From positions 1 through 44,282 of IMG/VR virus record IMGVR_UViG_3300022707_002679: a stretch of DNA of 44,282 nt; one strand, written 5' to 3'. Source of the stretch: a virus. Both the position numbers and the translations under genes were made by a program. Below are positions 31,214-40,256 of this stretch, one piece after another; positions within the stretch are counted from its first letter, which is position 1; the number at the start of each line of letters is the position of its first letter. The notes below the pieces were generated by a model that saw nothing but the letters and a program-made list of their open reading frames with translations, ran no database searches and was not told the origin of the DNA.

Positions 31214-31390
31214 TTATGGATAAGCACTCCACGTTACCCCACCATCTGTCGTTGTTTGGTCTGCATGGACAGGCGGCGGGGCAGAAATTTCCGTCCAATC
31301 AACAATATCTATTAAAGCATTTCCTTCATTAAATCCACCCACATATTTAGCAGGAGAGGAATTATCTATATAAAATTTTGTATCAGCCAT
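31214..31390 (-). CDS. Hypothetical small structural protein (58 aa)
   Basis: ATG 31390 (MADTKFYIDNSSPAKYVGG) follows AGGAAAAATA; the upstream extension of the frame overlaps the fibre gene and is rejected. The short beta-rich sequence with SAPPPVHADQ is plausible for a fibre-associated protein. Function unknown. Confidence 0.5.
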   Translation of the reverse strand: MADTKFYIDNSSPAKYVGGFNEGNALIDIVDWTEISAPPPVHADQTTTDGGVTWSAYP

Positions 31391-31398
31391 TATTTTTC

Positions 31399-32739
31399 CT
31401 AATAAATTACTGCTATAAAATAAACGTCCCAATTAGCATTAGTAGCGTTTTCTGACGCACCAGTTGTTTTATTTATTATTTTAAATACCGCACTACCCCC
31501 GCCTGTTCCTGATCCGAAACGAATATTTATATTTGTGGTATCTGGAGTAATTCCTAAACCTTGGTTAGCTGAAGATGATTGGACTATATCTACGATAGCC
31601 AAATCACCAATAGAATAATTAAATTCCGCAGTCGTATTTTTCAAGACCGTTACAATATTATCTGGTAAAGCACCTAATCCATGAGCTAAAGTCAACGCCC
31701 CTGCTGCTGTAATAGTTTGATCTGTAGTTTGGAATTTAGAAGATGCGGCCCCTCCTGTTTCTAACGCAGCAATAGCTTGTTTAACTCGTTCAGCACTCCA
31801 GCTTTCAACATCAGTAGCAGTACCTGCCTCAGCATCGCCCTGAGATATTAAAGGTACTTGAGTTTGGTAAGCAGTTTCTATTTCTGCATCTGTTTGATCA
31901 GCAGTTGCTGAAGTCTCTATACCTGCTAACTTAGTATCCTTGGTATCTGTGTAGGCATTGGCCTCAGCTTCATAAGCAGTCTTTATCTCTGCCCCTGTCT
32001 GGTCAGCCGTAGCGCCGGTTTCTATGCCCGCTAACTTAGACTGCTCAGCATCGCTGAATTCATTGGTATCAGCATTATTCTCATATGCGGTTTTAATCTC
32101 GGCATCGGATTGATCTGCCGTGGCTCCATTTTCTATATTGAGAATAGACCGCACAACAGTCGCGCTTAACTCTTCTGGTGAACCTGATCCTGCCGTATTA
32201 CGACCTATAATAGTTGCTGTGGATATGTTTGCTATTTTAGTAAGCGTGACCGCCGCATTATCAATCTCTGTAGTGCTGACTGTATTTAAGGAGGCTAATG
32301 CGCCCGCATCAGATATCGTTGCTATTAATTGCGTGCCAGTATGATTTGCTCTCGCTAAAAGCGTTGCATCAGCAGAGTTAACAGTAGCACCAGCCGCTAT
32401 GCCTCCCAGCTTAGTTTGCTCGGTGTCTGTAAATGCATTGGTGTTAGCATTATTTTCATATGCAGTTTTAATCTCACCGTCTGTTTGATCGGCTGTGGCA
32501 GAAGCTTCAATACCATCAAGTTTTGTTCCGTCAGTAGCAATATCCCTGCCATCAACGGTTCCGGATAGCGTTAAATTACCTAAAATATTTACCAGGGTTG
32601 TTGATAACTGAAGGATTGTAGCAACGCCCTTGCCATCTTCTATAGTTTGCAACGCAGCCGTGACCCCGTCTGCATCAGTTGGAAACTGCATAAGGCTTTT
32701 AAATGTGTCCGCAGGCGTCTTGCCTTCTAAATTACTCAT
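31399..32739 (-). CDS. Tail fibre with repeat shaft (446 aa)
   Basis: The N-terminal anchor (MSNLEGKTPADTFKSL...DGVTAALQTIEDGKG) matches that of the protein at 36237-37202. Four copies of a repeat of the form ADQTDAEIKTAYENNADT...KLAGIETGAT form a trimeric shaft; shared blocks such as TATIIGRNTAGSG also occur. The C-terminal 100 residues (TITAAGALTLAHGLG...) resemble fibre tip domains. ATG 32739 follows TAGGG and shares an A with the preceding stop (TAATG). Confidence 0.75.
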   Translation of the reverse strand: MSNLEGKTPADTFKSLMQFPTDADGVTAALQTIEDGKGVATILQLSTTLVNILGNLTLSGTVDGRDIATDGTKLDGIEASATADQTDGEIKTAYENNANTNAFTDTEQTKLGGIAAGATVNSADATLLARANHTGTQLIATISDAGALASLNTVSTTEIDNAAVTLTKIANISTATIIGRNTAGSGSPEELSATVVRSILNIENGATADQSDAEIKTAYENNADTNEFSDAEQSKLAGIETGATADQTGAEIKTAYEAEANAYTDTKDTKLAGIETSATADQTDAEIETAYQTQVPLISQGDAEAGTATDVESWSAERVKQAIAALETGGAASSKFQTTDQTITAAGALTLAHGLGALPDNIVTVLKNTTAEFNYSIGDLAIVDIVQSSSANQGLGITPDTTNINIRFGSGTGGGSAVFKIINKTTGASENATNANWDVYFIAVIY

Positions 32740-32873
32740 TACCCTAAGCTCTCCCAATTAGTAGCAATATTTTGCCACTCAACATTTAAGTTTTGCCATT
32801 GCAATGCCAAAAAAATCAATACAATATTTAATATTGCGGGATTAGTTATATTTAAAGCCAAGCTTAATTCCAT
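32739..32873 (-). CDS. Coupled microprotein (44 aa)
   Basis: The ATG at 32873 shares its A with the upstream stop (TAATG), and its TAA shares its last A with the fibre ATG at 32739 in the same way. The product, MELSLALNITNPAILNIVLIF..., is hydrophobic at the N-terminus and W/N-rich at the end (WQNIATNWESLG). Exact coupling on both sides argues for a translated link gene. It is too short to assign a role. Confidence 0.5.
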   Translation of the reverse strand: MELSLALNITNPAILNIVLIFLALQWQNLNVEWQNIATNWESLG

Positions 32874-33139
32874 TAAAAAATACCAATTATATCTGTAGCC
32901 GTTGTTCCTGTTGCCTTTACAAACGTTGGCCTCACAGGCAAAAGCTGACCAGACAATACTTTAAATATTGAATCGTTACCACCCGCATCGGTTAAAACGA
33001 GATTACCTCCTGTTCCTATGAATAGGGCACGGGGTATCTGTGCCAATTCAGTGCCATCGTTAGGAGTTACATCAAACCAATCGTTTGCAGGACTATTTAA
33101 TCCTTCGCTAAACCCTTTGTGTTGATTTTTTCCTGCCAT
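32873..33139 (-). CDS. Small virion protein, 'spike-associated' type (88 aa)
   Basis: PRALFIGTGGNLVLTDAGG followed by LLPVRPTFVKATGTTATDII is a well-known pattern in short phage virion proteins near tail fibres. The family is beta-rich and its precise role is unknown. GAGTTAAAT upstream is a weak start signal (GAGG nearby). It is coupled to the 44-aa ORF by TAATG. Confidence 0.6.
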   Translation of the reverse strand: MAGKNQHKGFSEGLNSPANDWFDVTPNDGTELAQIPRALFIGTGGNLVLTDAGGNDSIFKVLSGQLLPVRPTFVKATGTTATDIIGIF

Positions 33140-33159
33140 ATTTAACTCCTCTTATAAAT

Positions 33160-33396
33160 TTAATCATGCCCAGCATATTTTTTCAATAGTCTTTGCCACA
33201 ATGGAATCTTTCTAATCAATGTATCAGATGAAATAACACACGATTCCCATTTTTCTTGTTTTGTAATATCAAGAGCAAGTTTATCATAATCGGCAATACT
33301 TTTTATTAATTTATCCAATATAAGAAATATCGTGCGTGTGCCGGCATGATTATGCTGGTCGCGGTAAAGTAAGTTTATACGGTATTCATACTTCAT
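33160..33396 (-). CDS. Hypothetical protein (78 aa)
   Basis: A basic protein (MKYEYRINLLYRDQHNHAGTRTIFLIL...KWESCVISSDTLIRKIPLWQRLLKK), no domain recognised. Between it and the next gene upstream lies a 16-codon ORF (33386-33436) that starts on an ATGA overlap and ends inside this gene; it may be a coupling leader. The function is unknown; it lies within the fibre cluster. Confidence 0.5.
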   Translation of the reverse strand: MKYEYRINLLYRDQHNHAGTRTIFLILDKLIKSIADYDKLALDITKQEKWESCVISSDTLIRKIPLWQRLLKKYAGHD

Positions 33397-33432
33397 TTTT
33401 TTGAATGTATTGTTTTAATTTATTATCATCAC

Positions 33433-33777
33433 TCATGGTTTTTGTGCTCTAAGAGTTTTCTTGGCATTATATTTATCAAGTGTTTCGAGAGCAATTTTGT
33501 CTCGTACAGAGACAGAAAGGGCATCAATGATGTCTTCTATGTAACGAGGCATACCATGATCTGTAGCGGCTATATCCTGTTCCCATTTCTCAAGATCTGT
33601 TGGAACATAAACAGGTGGGTGAGAAAAAACACTACCATCATAATCATCACCAATTTCCGCATCCTCTGAATCTATCCATTCCATTTCCGGACTGACAGGA
33701 AAAGGAAAACCATCTTCATTTTCAGAATTATCCGGTTCTATCTGGACAACTTTATTTTTAAAAACCAATGCTTTCAT
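33433..33777 (-). CDS. Tail fibre-associated protein (114 aa)
   Basis: The N-terminus, MKALVFKNKVVQIEPD..., followed by FPVSPEMEWID and the C-terminal YIEDIIDALSVSVRDKIALETLDKYNAKKTLRAQKP are recurrent elements of small phage proteins encoded after tail fibre genes. They may be fibre assembly or virion proteins, though no function is proven. Eight bp downstream of the fibre-type gene. Confidence 0.6.
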   Translation of the reverse strand: MKALVFKNKVVQIEPDNSENEDGFPFPVSPEMEWIDSEDAEIGDDYDGSVFSHPPVYVPTDLEKWEQDIAATDHGMPRYIEDIIDALSVSVRDKIALETLDKYNAKKTLRAQKP

Positions 33778-33784
33778 AATTCAC

Positions 33785-35050
33785 TTACCTATAAGATTTT
33801 ACGATTATAATACCAGTGGCCCCTGTTTGTCCTGCAGAGCCGGATGTGGATTCAACGACCGCTCCTCCTCCTCCACCACCATATAAATTCCCAGGTGTTC
33901 CGCTTAATGGGTTTATAACTTTCTTCGTTTGACCTTTACCACCACCACCAAGAATTGAATCACCGCCATCGCCACCACTACCGTGGTCCTGACCTGAATC
34001 AGTAACAGCATTTGAGCCATCGCCTCCCGTGATATTTGCATCTCCACTTGATCCCGAACCACCCACTCCGCCAGCTTTATAGGTATTAACAGCCGCCGCA
34101 CTACCGGTACCAGTCCCCCCAACTCCGCCAGATGCCGAACAATGAGCACCAAAAGACGAAGTTGTTCCATTTCCTCCATTGCTCCCTGCATTCGATCCTG
34201 CGGCACCGGCTGTACCTACAGTTACAGTTTCAGTTGCACCTAATCCTGATGTAATATGTTTTAATGCACTACCGCCGGCACCACCGCCGCCTGAAGCAGT
34301 ATAGAAGCCTGATCCCACACTATCTGCACCACCACCACCACCACCACCACCGACAACAATAACTTCTACGGAATTTGTCCCAGCGGGTTTAGTCCATGTA
34401 CCAGATGATTCAAATGTTTGCACATCGATTAAACCACCTATAGAAGTATTCAGAGTATTTAACGCGTCCTTAACTGTATCGCCGGTGACCGCCGAATCAT
34501 TATCAACAAGAGATGCTTTATAATCATCCAAAGCTGCAACTACAGCTCCGATCCTGCCAAAAACACTATCTACCGCTCCGGCACCCGCCGCCCCAATTTG
34601 GAATCCTGACTGAATAATTTGCCATTGATTTGTCCCGAGATCAAATTGAACAATCAATATTTCATCTACAACTATCTCCCCGCCAGTTAAAGCAATAAGT
34701 CCGGCATCTTTTACAATGGCTTTTACGCCAGTGCCTGCAAGGTTAAGAGTCGATGCGCCCGTATTGGTATTCCCCGGAAATAATCTGGCCACGAAACCAT
34801 CTGGTAACGAAGGTGGTGCCTCAAACGGTGATATAACATTGCCGACATAAGCATCAGCAGCCCCGCTTTCCAGAAAAAATGTCGCAGCCCCTGTATAAAG
34901 CGTTGCGGCCTGTGACATCTGATTGGTTGTTAATGCCGCAAGACTAATACCTGATTTGGTAATAAAATTTTCAAGTTCGCCGCCAATAGATTCATTAAAT
35001 TCATCAGCAGTGAACGTATCGCCTGGGGCTTTTACTGGATAATCACGCAT
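33785..35050 (-). CDS. Tail fibre-type protein with glycine-rich domain (421 aa)
   Basis: The N-terminal part (VKAPGDTFTADEFNESIGGEL) is an anchor region. The middle contains NLAGTGVKAIVKDAGL and short strands. The C-terminal third is a glycine-rich domain, with VEVIVVGGGGGGGGADSV, then GAGGSALKHI and Gly/Ser repeats, as in adhesin tips of some tail fibres. The glycine codon run gives GGT/ACC repeats at 34318-34355. Likely receptor-binding fibre; host receptor unknown. Confidence 0.7.
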   Translation of the reverse strand: MRDYPVKAPGDTFTADEFNESIGGELENFITKSGISLAALTTNQMSQAATLYTGAATFFLESGAADAYVGNVISPFEAPPSLPDGFVARLFPGNTNTGASTLNLAGTGVKAIVKDAGLIALTGGEIVVDEILIVQFDLGTNQWQIIQSGFQIGAAGAGAVDSVFGRIGAVVAALDDYKASLVDNDSAVTGDTVKDALNTLNTSIGGLIDVQTFESSGTWTKPAGTNSVEVIVVGGGGGGGGADSVGSGFYTASGGGGAGGSALKHITSGLGATETVTVGTAGAAGSNAGSNGGNGTTSSFGAHCSASGGVGGTGTGSAAAVNTYKAGGVGGSGSSGDANITGGDGSNAVTDSGQDHGSGGDGGDSILGGGGKGQTKKVINPLSGTPGNLYGGGGGGAVVESTSGSAGQTGATGIIIVKSYR

Positions 35051-35128
35051 AATTTAATTCCTGTTTGTTTTATCTTACATCTTGTTTTACAATTTTTAAA
35101 GGCTGTTATTAAGTTAATGTCCCTATGA

Positions 35129-35398
35129 TTATTCTTTAGGTGTCCAATTGCCACCTGAAGGCCAGCTTGTAAATATTTTTAATGTAGGAAATTCAGAAAC
35201 TAATGTATTGGCGTCATCTATGTGTAATCTGCTGGATCCTGTCATCCAATGTGTACCCTGATCATTCTCAAGATTATCTATGATTAATGTTTCCGGATCA
35301 CCTCTTGCTGTAGTTAACTCAAGATAACGAGCCTCCACAGCAGCATGAGTATAAACGGGATTATTTTCTATTATCGGTGATTTTATATATATAGTCAT
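35129..35398 (-). CDS. Hypothetical protein (89 aa)
   Basis: The ATG shares its A with the previous stop (TAATG at 35398). Small acidic protein, MTIYIKSPIIENNPVYTHAAVEARYLELTTARGDPETLI, with a C-terminal SGGNWTPKE. Not recognised; likely a virion or fibre assembly component from its location. Confidence 0.5.
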   Translation of the reverse strand: MTIYIKSPIIENNPVYTHAAVEARYLELTTARGDPETLIIDNLENDQGTHWMTGSSRLHIDDANTLVSEFPTLKIFTSWPSGGNWTPKE

Positions 35399-36237
35399 TA
35401 ATATCTCGTTCCGGCGTGCCTAGTTTGCCATAAATCTCTAATAGCAGCAGGTTTGGCATCATCAGAGAAAAATTCATTCCCAAAAGCCCAAGAATAAATT
35501 TTAGAGCCGTTTGGAAGGTGAGCACCACCGCCTACGCTACCACCACCTATGAGATATTCAGTAGTAGATATAGTTGTGTCCGTGAGGAATGTACCATTAA
35601 TTGTGTCTGAAACAGAGGCAGAATTATTCCAGACTTTTATATTATTTGTGGTTTCAGAGCCGTCCCAACTTATAATTATCAATCTATCCGTGGCATATGG
35701 GGATGTACTGGATGAAGTATTAAATTGCACGATGTTTGTACCATTAGCTTGAGTAAGCCTAACTACGTCAGTAGCCGCCGGATTAAAAAAACGAACGGTA
35801 CGATCATCCACAGAGTCACCATTACCCCAAACACTAACCCCTGTATCGGACGCTTGATTGTATGCCATGGCCGCCCAAAAACCTGTGGCTTGGTCAGTTC
35901 TATGGGCATTCTTTAAAGCTATGGTGTTAGCTATATTTTTAATGAGAAAGAAATCACCACCGTCCATGTCCCAAAAAGCATCATCTGCGCCAGCATTATT
36001 TGTAAAAGTAGGATCATCTGTACTTGACCCACTATCCGCACCTAAATGAAAGTCATAAGCAGTTTGTGCGGCACCATCACTAGGGGAGGTTATTACATTT
36101 GCCCAAGTTTGCCCCGATCCTCCATAACTAGCTAATAGTGTAGCATCTAACTCAGCAGAAACGCTCAACCCTGCAATACTGCTGAGAAGATCAGGACCAT
36201 CGACACCACTAAAATGACACACTGGAAAAGTAAACAC
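35398..36237 (-). CDS. Tail appendage protein, possible LamG/ConA-like fold (279 aa)
   Basis: Strand-rich sequence typical of jelly-roll carbohydrate-binding appendages: WANVITSPSDGAAQTAYDFH, LIIISWDGSETTNNIKVWNN (the LamG-like strand pair) and a final KIYSWAFGNEFFSDDAKPAAIRD. GTG start at 36237, overlapping the previous stop as TAGTG. Likely binds a surface glycan; this is inference. Confidence 0.6.
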   Translation of the reverse strand: MFTFPVCHFSGVDGPDLLSSIAGLSVSAELDATLLASYGGSGQTWANVITSPSDGAAQTAYDFHLGADSGSSTDDPTFTNNAGADDAFWDMDGGDFFLIKNIANTIALKNAHRTDQATGFWAAMAYNQASDTGVSVWGNGDSVDDRTVRFFNPAATDVVRLTQANGTNIVQFNTSSSTSPYATDRLIIISWDGSETTNNIKVWNNSASVSDTINGTFLTDTTISTTEYLIGGGSVGGGAHLPNGSKIYSWAFGNEFFSDDAKPAAIRDLWQTRHAGTRY

Positions 36238-37202
36238 TAACTAAAATCTCCTTGAAACACCCCGTCCATATTTACTCCGTCTGAAATAAACGTAATATAA
36301 TCAACCGCATTGGCTCCTGTGGATAATGTTGGTGCCGTACCCCCAGTAAATCTATAAGCAGAACCAAAAGTTAATAATCTGGAACCAGCTCCATCCTGTA
36401 TGATTCTTAGAATATATGTTCCGCCATCTTGTAGATTAGTAGGATTATCCAGTACAAGATCGCCATCAAGTATTAATTCCGTAACCTGATTGTCTTCTAA
36501 ATTCCATGAGACATTTGCCAGCTTTACCGACACATCATCAATATCACCATCAAAATCAAGATCGGCTCTGATATCGATATCACCACCAGCACCGGCCACA
36601 ATATTTTCTGTAAATGTTCCATCAGCAGACCTATCGGTTCCTTCTGTATCACCAGCCACAGGCGTTACGTTGCCTGCAACAAAATTAGAAATTGTAAATG
36701 TGACTTGATAGGTTTGGCCGTTTACCAATGAAAGTGCCTGTGTTAAATCTGAATCAGCTGATTGTGAGGCATCAGAGTTTGCAACACCCGCAGCAATTGA
36801 CCATCCCGGACCTTTCCCCCAATTTGTATCGGCATCAAACCCGCCGTTTGTAACCAGATCAGCACCAAGGGCAGTGAGGGATGTAGCATTGAAATTTTGA
36901 GTTTTTGTATATTCCTGGGCAACATCAAGCTTTGCGACATTACCCACTGGTTCAAATTGTGAAGCACTATCATTAAAAGCCAATAGTTGCCCATCGGTGA
37001 CACCAGATAAAGACATATTAACTGATTCAATGCTAAAACCTGATGTAATATTAACTTTAGTCTCAGATAGCTGCAAAGGACTGACTGTACCCTCGCCGTC
37101 TTCTACAGTTTGAAGGACACCTGTTATTCCATTCGTATCATCAGATATACGTAAAAGACTACGAAAAGTCTGATTAATATTTTTACCGACCAGCGTACCC
37201 AT
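36237..37202 (-). CDS. Tail fibre / appendage protein with CBM-like domain (321 aa)
   Basis: The N-terminal anchor (NINQTFRSLLRISDDTNGIT, then GVLQTVEDGEG) matches the fibre at 31399-32739. A carbohydrate-binding-module-like domain follows, with LVTNGGFDADTNWGKGPGWS and strands up to FDGDIDDVSVK, of the CBM4/9 type. The C-terminal SAYRFTGGTAPTLSTGANAVDYITF matches the 30675-31181 protein. Modular fibre assembly is clear. The next gene starts directly at its stop. Confidence 0.72.
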   Translation of the reverse strand: MGTLVGKNINQTFRSLLRISDDTNGITGVLQTVEDGEGTVSPLQLSETKVNITSGFSIESVNMSLSGVTDGQLLAFNDSASQFEPVGNVAKLDVAQEYTKTQNFNATSLTALGADLVTNGGFDADTNWGKGPGWSIAAGVANSDASQSADSDLTQALSLVNGQTYQVTFTISNFVAGNVTPVAGDTEGTDRSADGTFTENIVAGAGGDIDIRADLDFDGDIDDVSVKLANVSWNLEDNQVTELILDGDLVLDNPTNLQDGGTYILRIIQDGAGSRLLTFGSAYRFTGGTAPTLSTGANAVDYITFISDGVNMDGVFQGDFS

Positions 37203-37898
37203 TTATGCGTTCTCCCAAAGTTGTATTTCACTATCCCAGTTTGTATTATTCAAAACCCATGTACCACCCAAAGCCCCTGTTTCTGGTAAATTGAATCTAA
37301 AAACAAGATCGGCGTTGGCCGGGCGGAGCCTCTCAAACAAACAGATTATAACATTATTTACATTATCCCCGAATACTACAGGAAATGTGAAATCAAAAAC
37401 ATTTAAATCTAACGGAACAAGAAAATCAACAACCATTGTAAACCGCGCATCAGATGGATTGTTAAAAAGCATTGCAGGAAACTCCATCGGGAATATACCC
37501 CAACGGCCTCCACCATCAACCCGCACGCTAAAACCCAGCTCTAAAGCCAATGCTTCAAATCCTTCTTTGGTGGCGACACCCAGAGCAGTTAGTTTTGTGA
37601 TAATATTCTCACGGCGTTCGGCAGCAGTTTCAGCAATCGGTATACAATCATCCGGAATACCAAGAGCCGATTCCCATTCAGCTAGAAGTAATTCAGTATC
37701 TTCGGGGAAATGTTCACAAATAATTTCGTTTTGTTTGCCCTCGGCACGAAACAGTTCTATACCAAGACCGAAGATTAAATTCTTTAACGTGGTGCCTTCC
37801 TGATTCTTGGCAGCAAAAATACGGCCATTAGGTAAATAGTTAGCTAATGACTGGCCTTGCTCTTCTTCAGTATGTGGACCAAATAATTTATCTGTCAT
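37203..37898 (-). CDS. Baseplate protein, Mu gp48 / YmfQ (DUF2313) type
   Basis: Mu-type baseplate protein (231 aa). The DUF2313 pattern is present: LANYLPNGRIFAAKNQEG near the N-terminus, TELLLAEWESALGIPDDC, then AAERRENIITKLTALGVATKEGF and a C-terminal beta region. Follows the Baseplate_J gene by 2 bp, the Mu order gp47-gp48. Confidence 0.85.
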   Translation of the reverse strand: MTDKLFGPHTEEEQGQSLANYLPNGRIFAAKNQEGTTLKNLIFGLGIELFRAEGKQNEIICEHFPEDTELLLAEWESALGIPDDCIPIAETAAERRENIITKLTALGVATKEGFEALALELGFSVRVDGGGRWGIFPMEFPAMLFNNPSDARFTMVVDFLVPLDLNVFDFTFPVVFGDNVNNVIICLFERLRPANADLVFRFNLPETGALGGTWVLNNTNWDSEIQLWENA

Positions 37899-37900
37899 AA

Positions 37901-39454
37901 TTAAAAGCTTATTGTTCCCAGCACAGGAAGCTGTCCTTCAAGAATTGTTACATCACCAGATGGTGTTGATAGTGTAAAGTTAGATACAGCCTCAAAAGTT
38001 TCTGGATTAACGGTCTGGAATATCACCGATTCATATTCAAAATCTTTTAAATCTCGCCCCACAGCGGTTTCATCTGCAAATAATGCTAGAAGATTAGCTG
38101 TTATAGCCTCTCTAAGGGTATTGCTGTCTGGAACAAGCAATGTGAATATAAAGTCAACCACTACAGCTTCAGGTGGTCGTACAATAACATCCCTGACATC
38201 TGTATGGGCCGGAGTTATTTCAAGCAGCTTATCCTTGACATCTGTGGCTTCCTGAGCAGAGGGAATAATATTCTCGTCATCATCACGAGTAAAATGTATT
38301 AGAACGGCTCCCGGGGGAACTGTGAGTGTTACAAGAATGGTGCCAGTTGCCGTTGCATTTGAATCGTCCAACACAGGATAAGCGAATTTGAAATCATCTA
38401 TCTTAATGATTCGTTGCTGGGTTACATTAAATTCAGGCTCCACAGCTCCAGCAACCGTCACTGCAAACGTATCTTCCAGATTATGTTTGGTAGCACCAAA
38501 ATCCACAATGGCCAGAAAATCTGCTTGTGTAATACTGGATGGGGTTATACCGGTAGCAATTGGATCGTTGGCCTCTGTGATAAATACACGGGTTACACCG
38601 GGAACCTCCCGTGCTTTCTGCCGTATCCGGTCAACATTAAACGGGGTAGGAGGCTGTTGATAAACATCCAGCGTGCGTTCTCTTAAATTCACATCGTCTT
38701 CCGTATCGGTGCCGCCGGATACTTCGGAAAATTGAACAAGCGCAATACCATCAACCCCGACAATAGGTGTGCCAAGAGTAAGGTTGGCACCGGAAAGTAA
38801 GTTTTGATCTATACCAAAATCATCAGATCGTACTTCCACATTAGCAATCGTGACATTGGCCAGTATAGTTCCTGTTGCCGGAGTGGAAGGACTACCAACA
38901 ATTTGATACGTAAAGGTATCAAGGGCCGTAACGGTTATTGTGAATGTTCCATTATATTCAGCTTCAACCGCACCTGAGATAGTGACTGATATGCCGGTTG
39001 CGAAATTATGATCCGTAACTGTTACGATTGTTACTAAGCTGGCAACCTGTGTGGCGGTTGAAACGCTTATAGTGGCATCGTTTATTGTGGCTGAGTCTTG
39101 TGATACATACTGGTTGCTATCTGAGGATTGGAATAATGTAGCAGCGGGGATTGTGCTGCCGGCCACGCCTGTGGCGTTTATAAAACCGGTGGCTTTGGTT
39201 GCCGAGTTACGGGTTACATTTTTCAACTCACCCCATCTTTCGAGAAACTCACCAGTGGCGGTATCTGGAAATATTTCACGGACGAGAATCTTTAAGTTTT
39301 CAAATAAATCGAAAGTACGTCCCGCGAATCCCTTGATTAGACTGTCTAAAAAGCTGTTGGCCAAAAAAGGATTTGAGGTTACAAGCCTAGTCTGGACATC
39401 ACTTTTTATCCTGTCACTTACCTCTCGCCTGTTGCGTGGGAACTGGATTGACAT
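37901..39454 (-). CDS. Baseplate J-like protein, Mu gp47 type
   Basis: Wedge protein of the contractile-tail baseplate (517 aa). The Baseplate_J pattern is seen in TGEFLERWGELKNVTRNSATKATGFINATGVAG near residues 65-100, LRERTLDVYQQPPTPFNVDRI and VPGVTRVFITEAND in the middle, and a C-terminal domain with PPEAVVVDFIF. Inserted between are beta-sandwich repeats with VTVTDHNFATGISVTISGA, seen twice (Big-type or fibre-like insertions). Adjacent to the HNH gene. Confidence 0.88.
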   Translation of the reverse strand: MSIQFPRNRREVSDRIKSDVQTRLVTSNPFLANSFLDSLIKGFAGRTFDLFENLKILVREIFPDTATGEFLERWGELKNVTRNSATKATGFINATGVAGSTIPAATLFQSSDSNQYVSQDSATINDATISVSTATQVASLVTIVTVTDHNFATGISVTISGAVEAEYNGTFTITVTALDTFTYQIVGSPSTPATGTILANVTIANVEVRSDDFGIDQNLLSGANLTLGTPIVGVDGIALVQFSEVSGGTDTEDDVNLRERTLDVYQQPPTPFNVDRIRQKAREVPGVTRVFITEANDPIATGITPSSITQADFLAIVDFGATKHNLEDTFAVTVAGAVEPEFNVTQQRIIKIDDFKFAYPVLDDSNATATGTILVTLTVPPGAVLIHFTRDDDENIIPSAQEATDVKDKLLEITPAHTDVRDVIVRPPEAVVVDFIFTLLVPDSNTLREAITANLLALFADETAVGRDLKDFEYESVIFQTVNPETFEAVSNFTLSTPSGDVTILEGQLPVLGTISF

Positions 39455-39456
39455 AG

Positions 39457-40248
39457 TTAAGCTGCCTTTTTGTGTGATTTTAGTTGGCGAACGGGAGTCG
39501 TAAGTGTTTTCTCTACAGACCAGTTATCTCTAAGCCTGCGGCCTAACGTATGAATCGATATTTTGTATTGTTTCGACCAATCTTTCAGGGCTTTGGTTTC
39601 CCCTTTATATGTAATTAAAAGTTTATGTTGTTTTACAGGAATAGTTAATGCTTTTTCTACAGGCCAATTATATACAAAAACTCTATTATATAATACATGA
39701 TGTGCCATATTATGGTCTTTGGCCCAATTAACAATTGATTTTGTTTCACCCTTATATGTAATCAATTTTTGTGTTGGTTCATGTAATGCCTTTTCTAATG
39801 ACCAGCCCAGCTTTAATCTTCCTGATAATGTATCAAAATTCAATCCAAATTTATTTGCTAAATCTATAAAACAATATTCTTGTCCTTTATATTCAACTAT
39901 TCTATTGTTCCGCTTGTTTCTTGACTGTTCGGCATATGTAGACCATTTACAATTTTCTGGACAGTAATTTCCATTATTATCAATTCTGTCTAAGGTATGT
40001 TTTGGTGATGGACGATTACCCATATCAGCATAAAAATCACTAAAATTTTTCCATCGGATGCACACATTTATACCGCGTCCTCCGTAGTTTTTATAACCAG
40101 GTTTTTTACTACACCTGCATCTTTGAATCATACTATCCCATATTTTATATTCAGAAGTTCCCCACATTCCATGTTTTAATCCCCGTTGATTTCCTATAGG
40201 TGCACCACGTTTTTTACTAGATATGATTTTATTATCTTCTAATGTCAT
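39457..40248 (-). CDS. HNH homing endonuclease with NUMOD-like repeats (263 aa)
   Basis: A free-standing homing endonuclease. The catalytic region has YGGRGINVCIRWKNFSDFYADM, SPKHTLDRIDNNGNYCPENC, and KWSTYAEQSRNK, as in AP2/HNH enzymes. The C-terminal half holds three copies of a roughly 40-residue DNA-binding repeat containing YKGE/YKGQ, then W..., L..R and a WS-x-E-K-A/T-L pair, typical of NUMOD-like modules. It lies between gp46 and gp47 homologues, 2 bp before Baseplate_J. Its gene probably spread by homing into the baseplate operon. Confidence 0.88.
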   Translation of the reverse strand: MTLEDNKIISSKKRGAPIGNQRGLKHGMWGTSEYKIWDSMIQRCRCSKKPGYKNYGGRGINVCIRWKNFSDFYADMGNRPSPKHTLDRIDNNGNYCPENCKWSTYAEQSRNKRNNRIVEYKGQEYCFIDLANKFGLNFDTLSGRLKLGWSLEKALHEPTQKLITYKGETKSIVNWAKDHNMAHHVLYNRVFVYNWPVEKALTIPVKQHKLLITYKGETKALKDWSKQYKISIHTLGRRLRDNWSVEKTLTTPVRQLKSHKKAA

Positions 40249-40256
40249 TTTTTATC

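Noticed and set aside
33913-34206. Leftward 97-aa ORF overlapping the glycine-rich fibre gene
   Set aside because: It is an alternate frame of the Gly-rich coding region, with low-complexity valine/leucine content and no start signal.
34318-34355. Trinucleotide repeat (ACC) as a microsatellite or regulatory repeat
   Set aside because: It encodes the glycine run of the tail fibre protein read on the minus strand and needs no other explanation.
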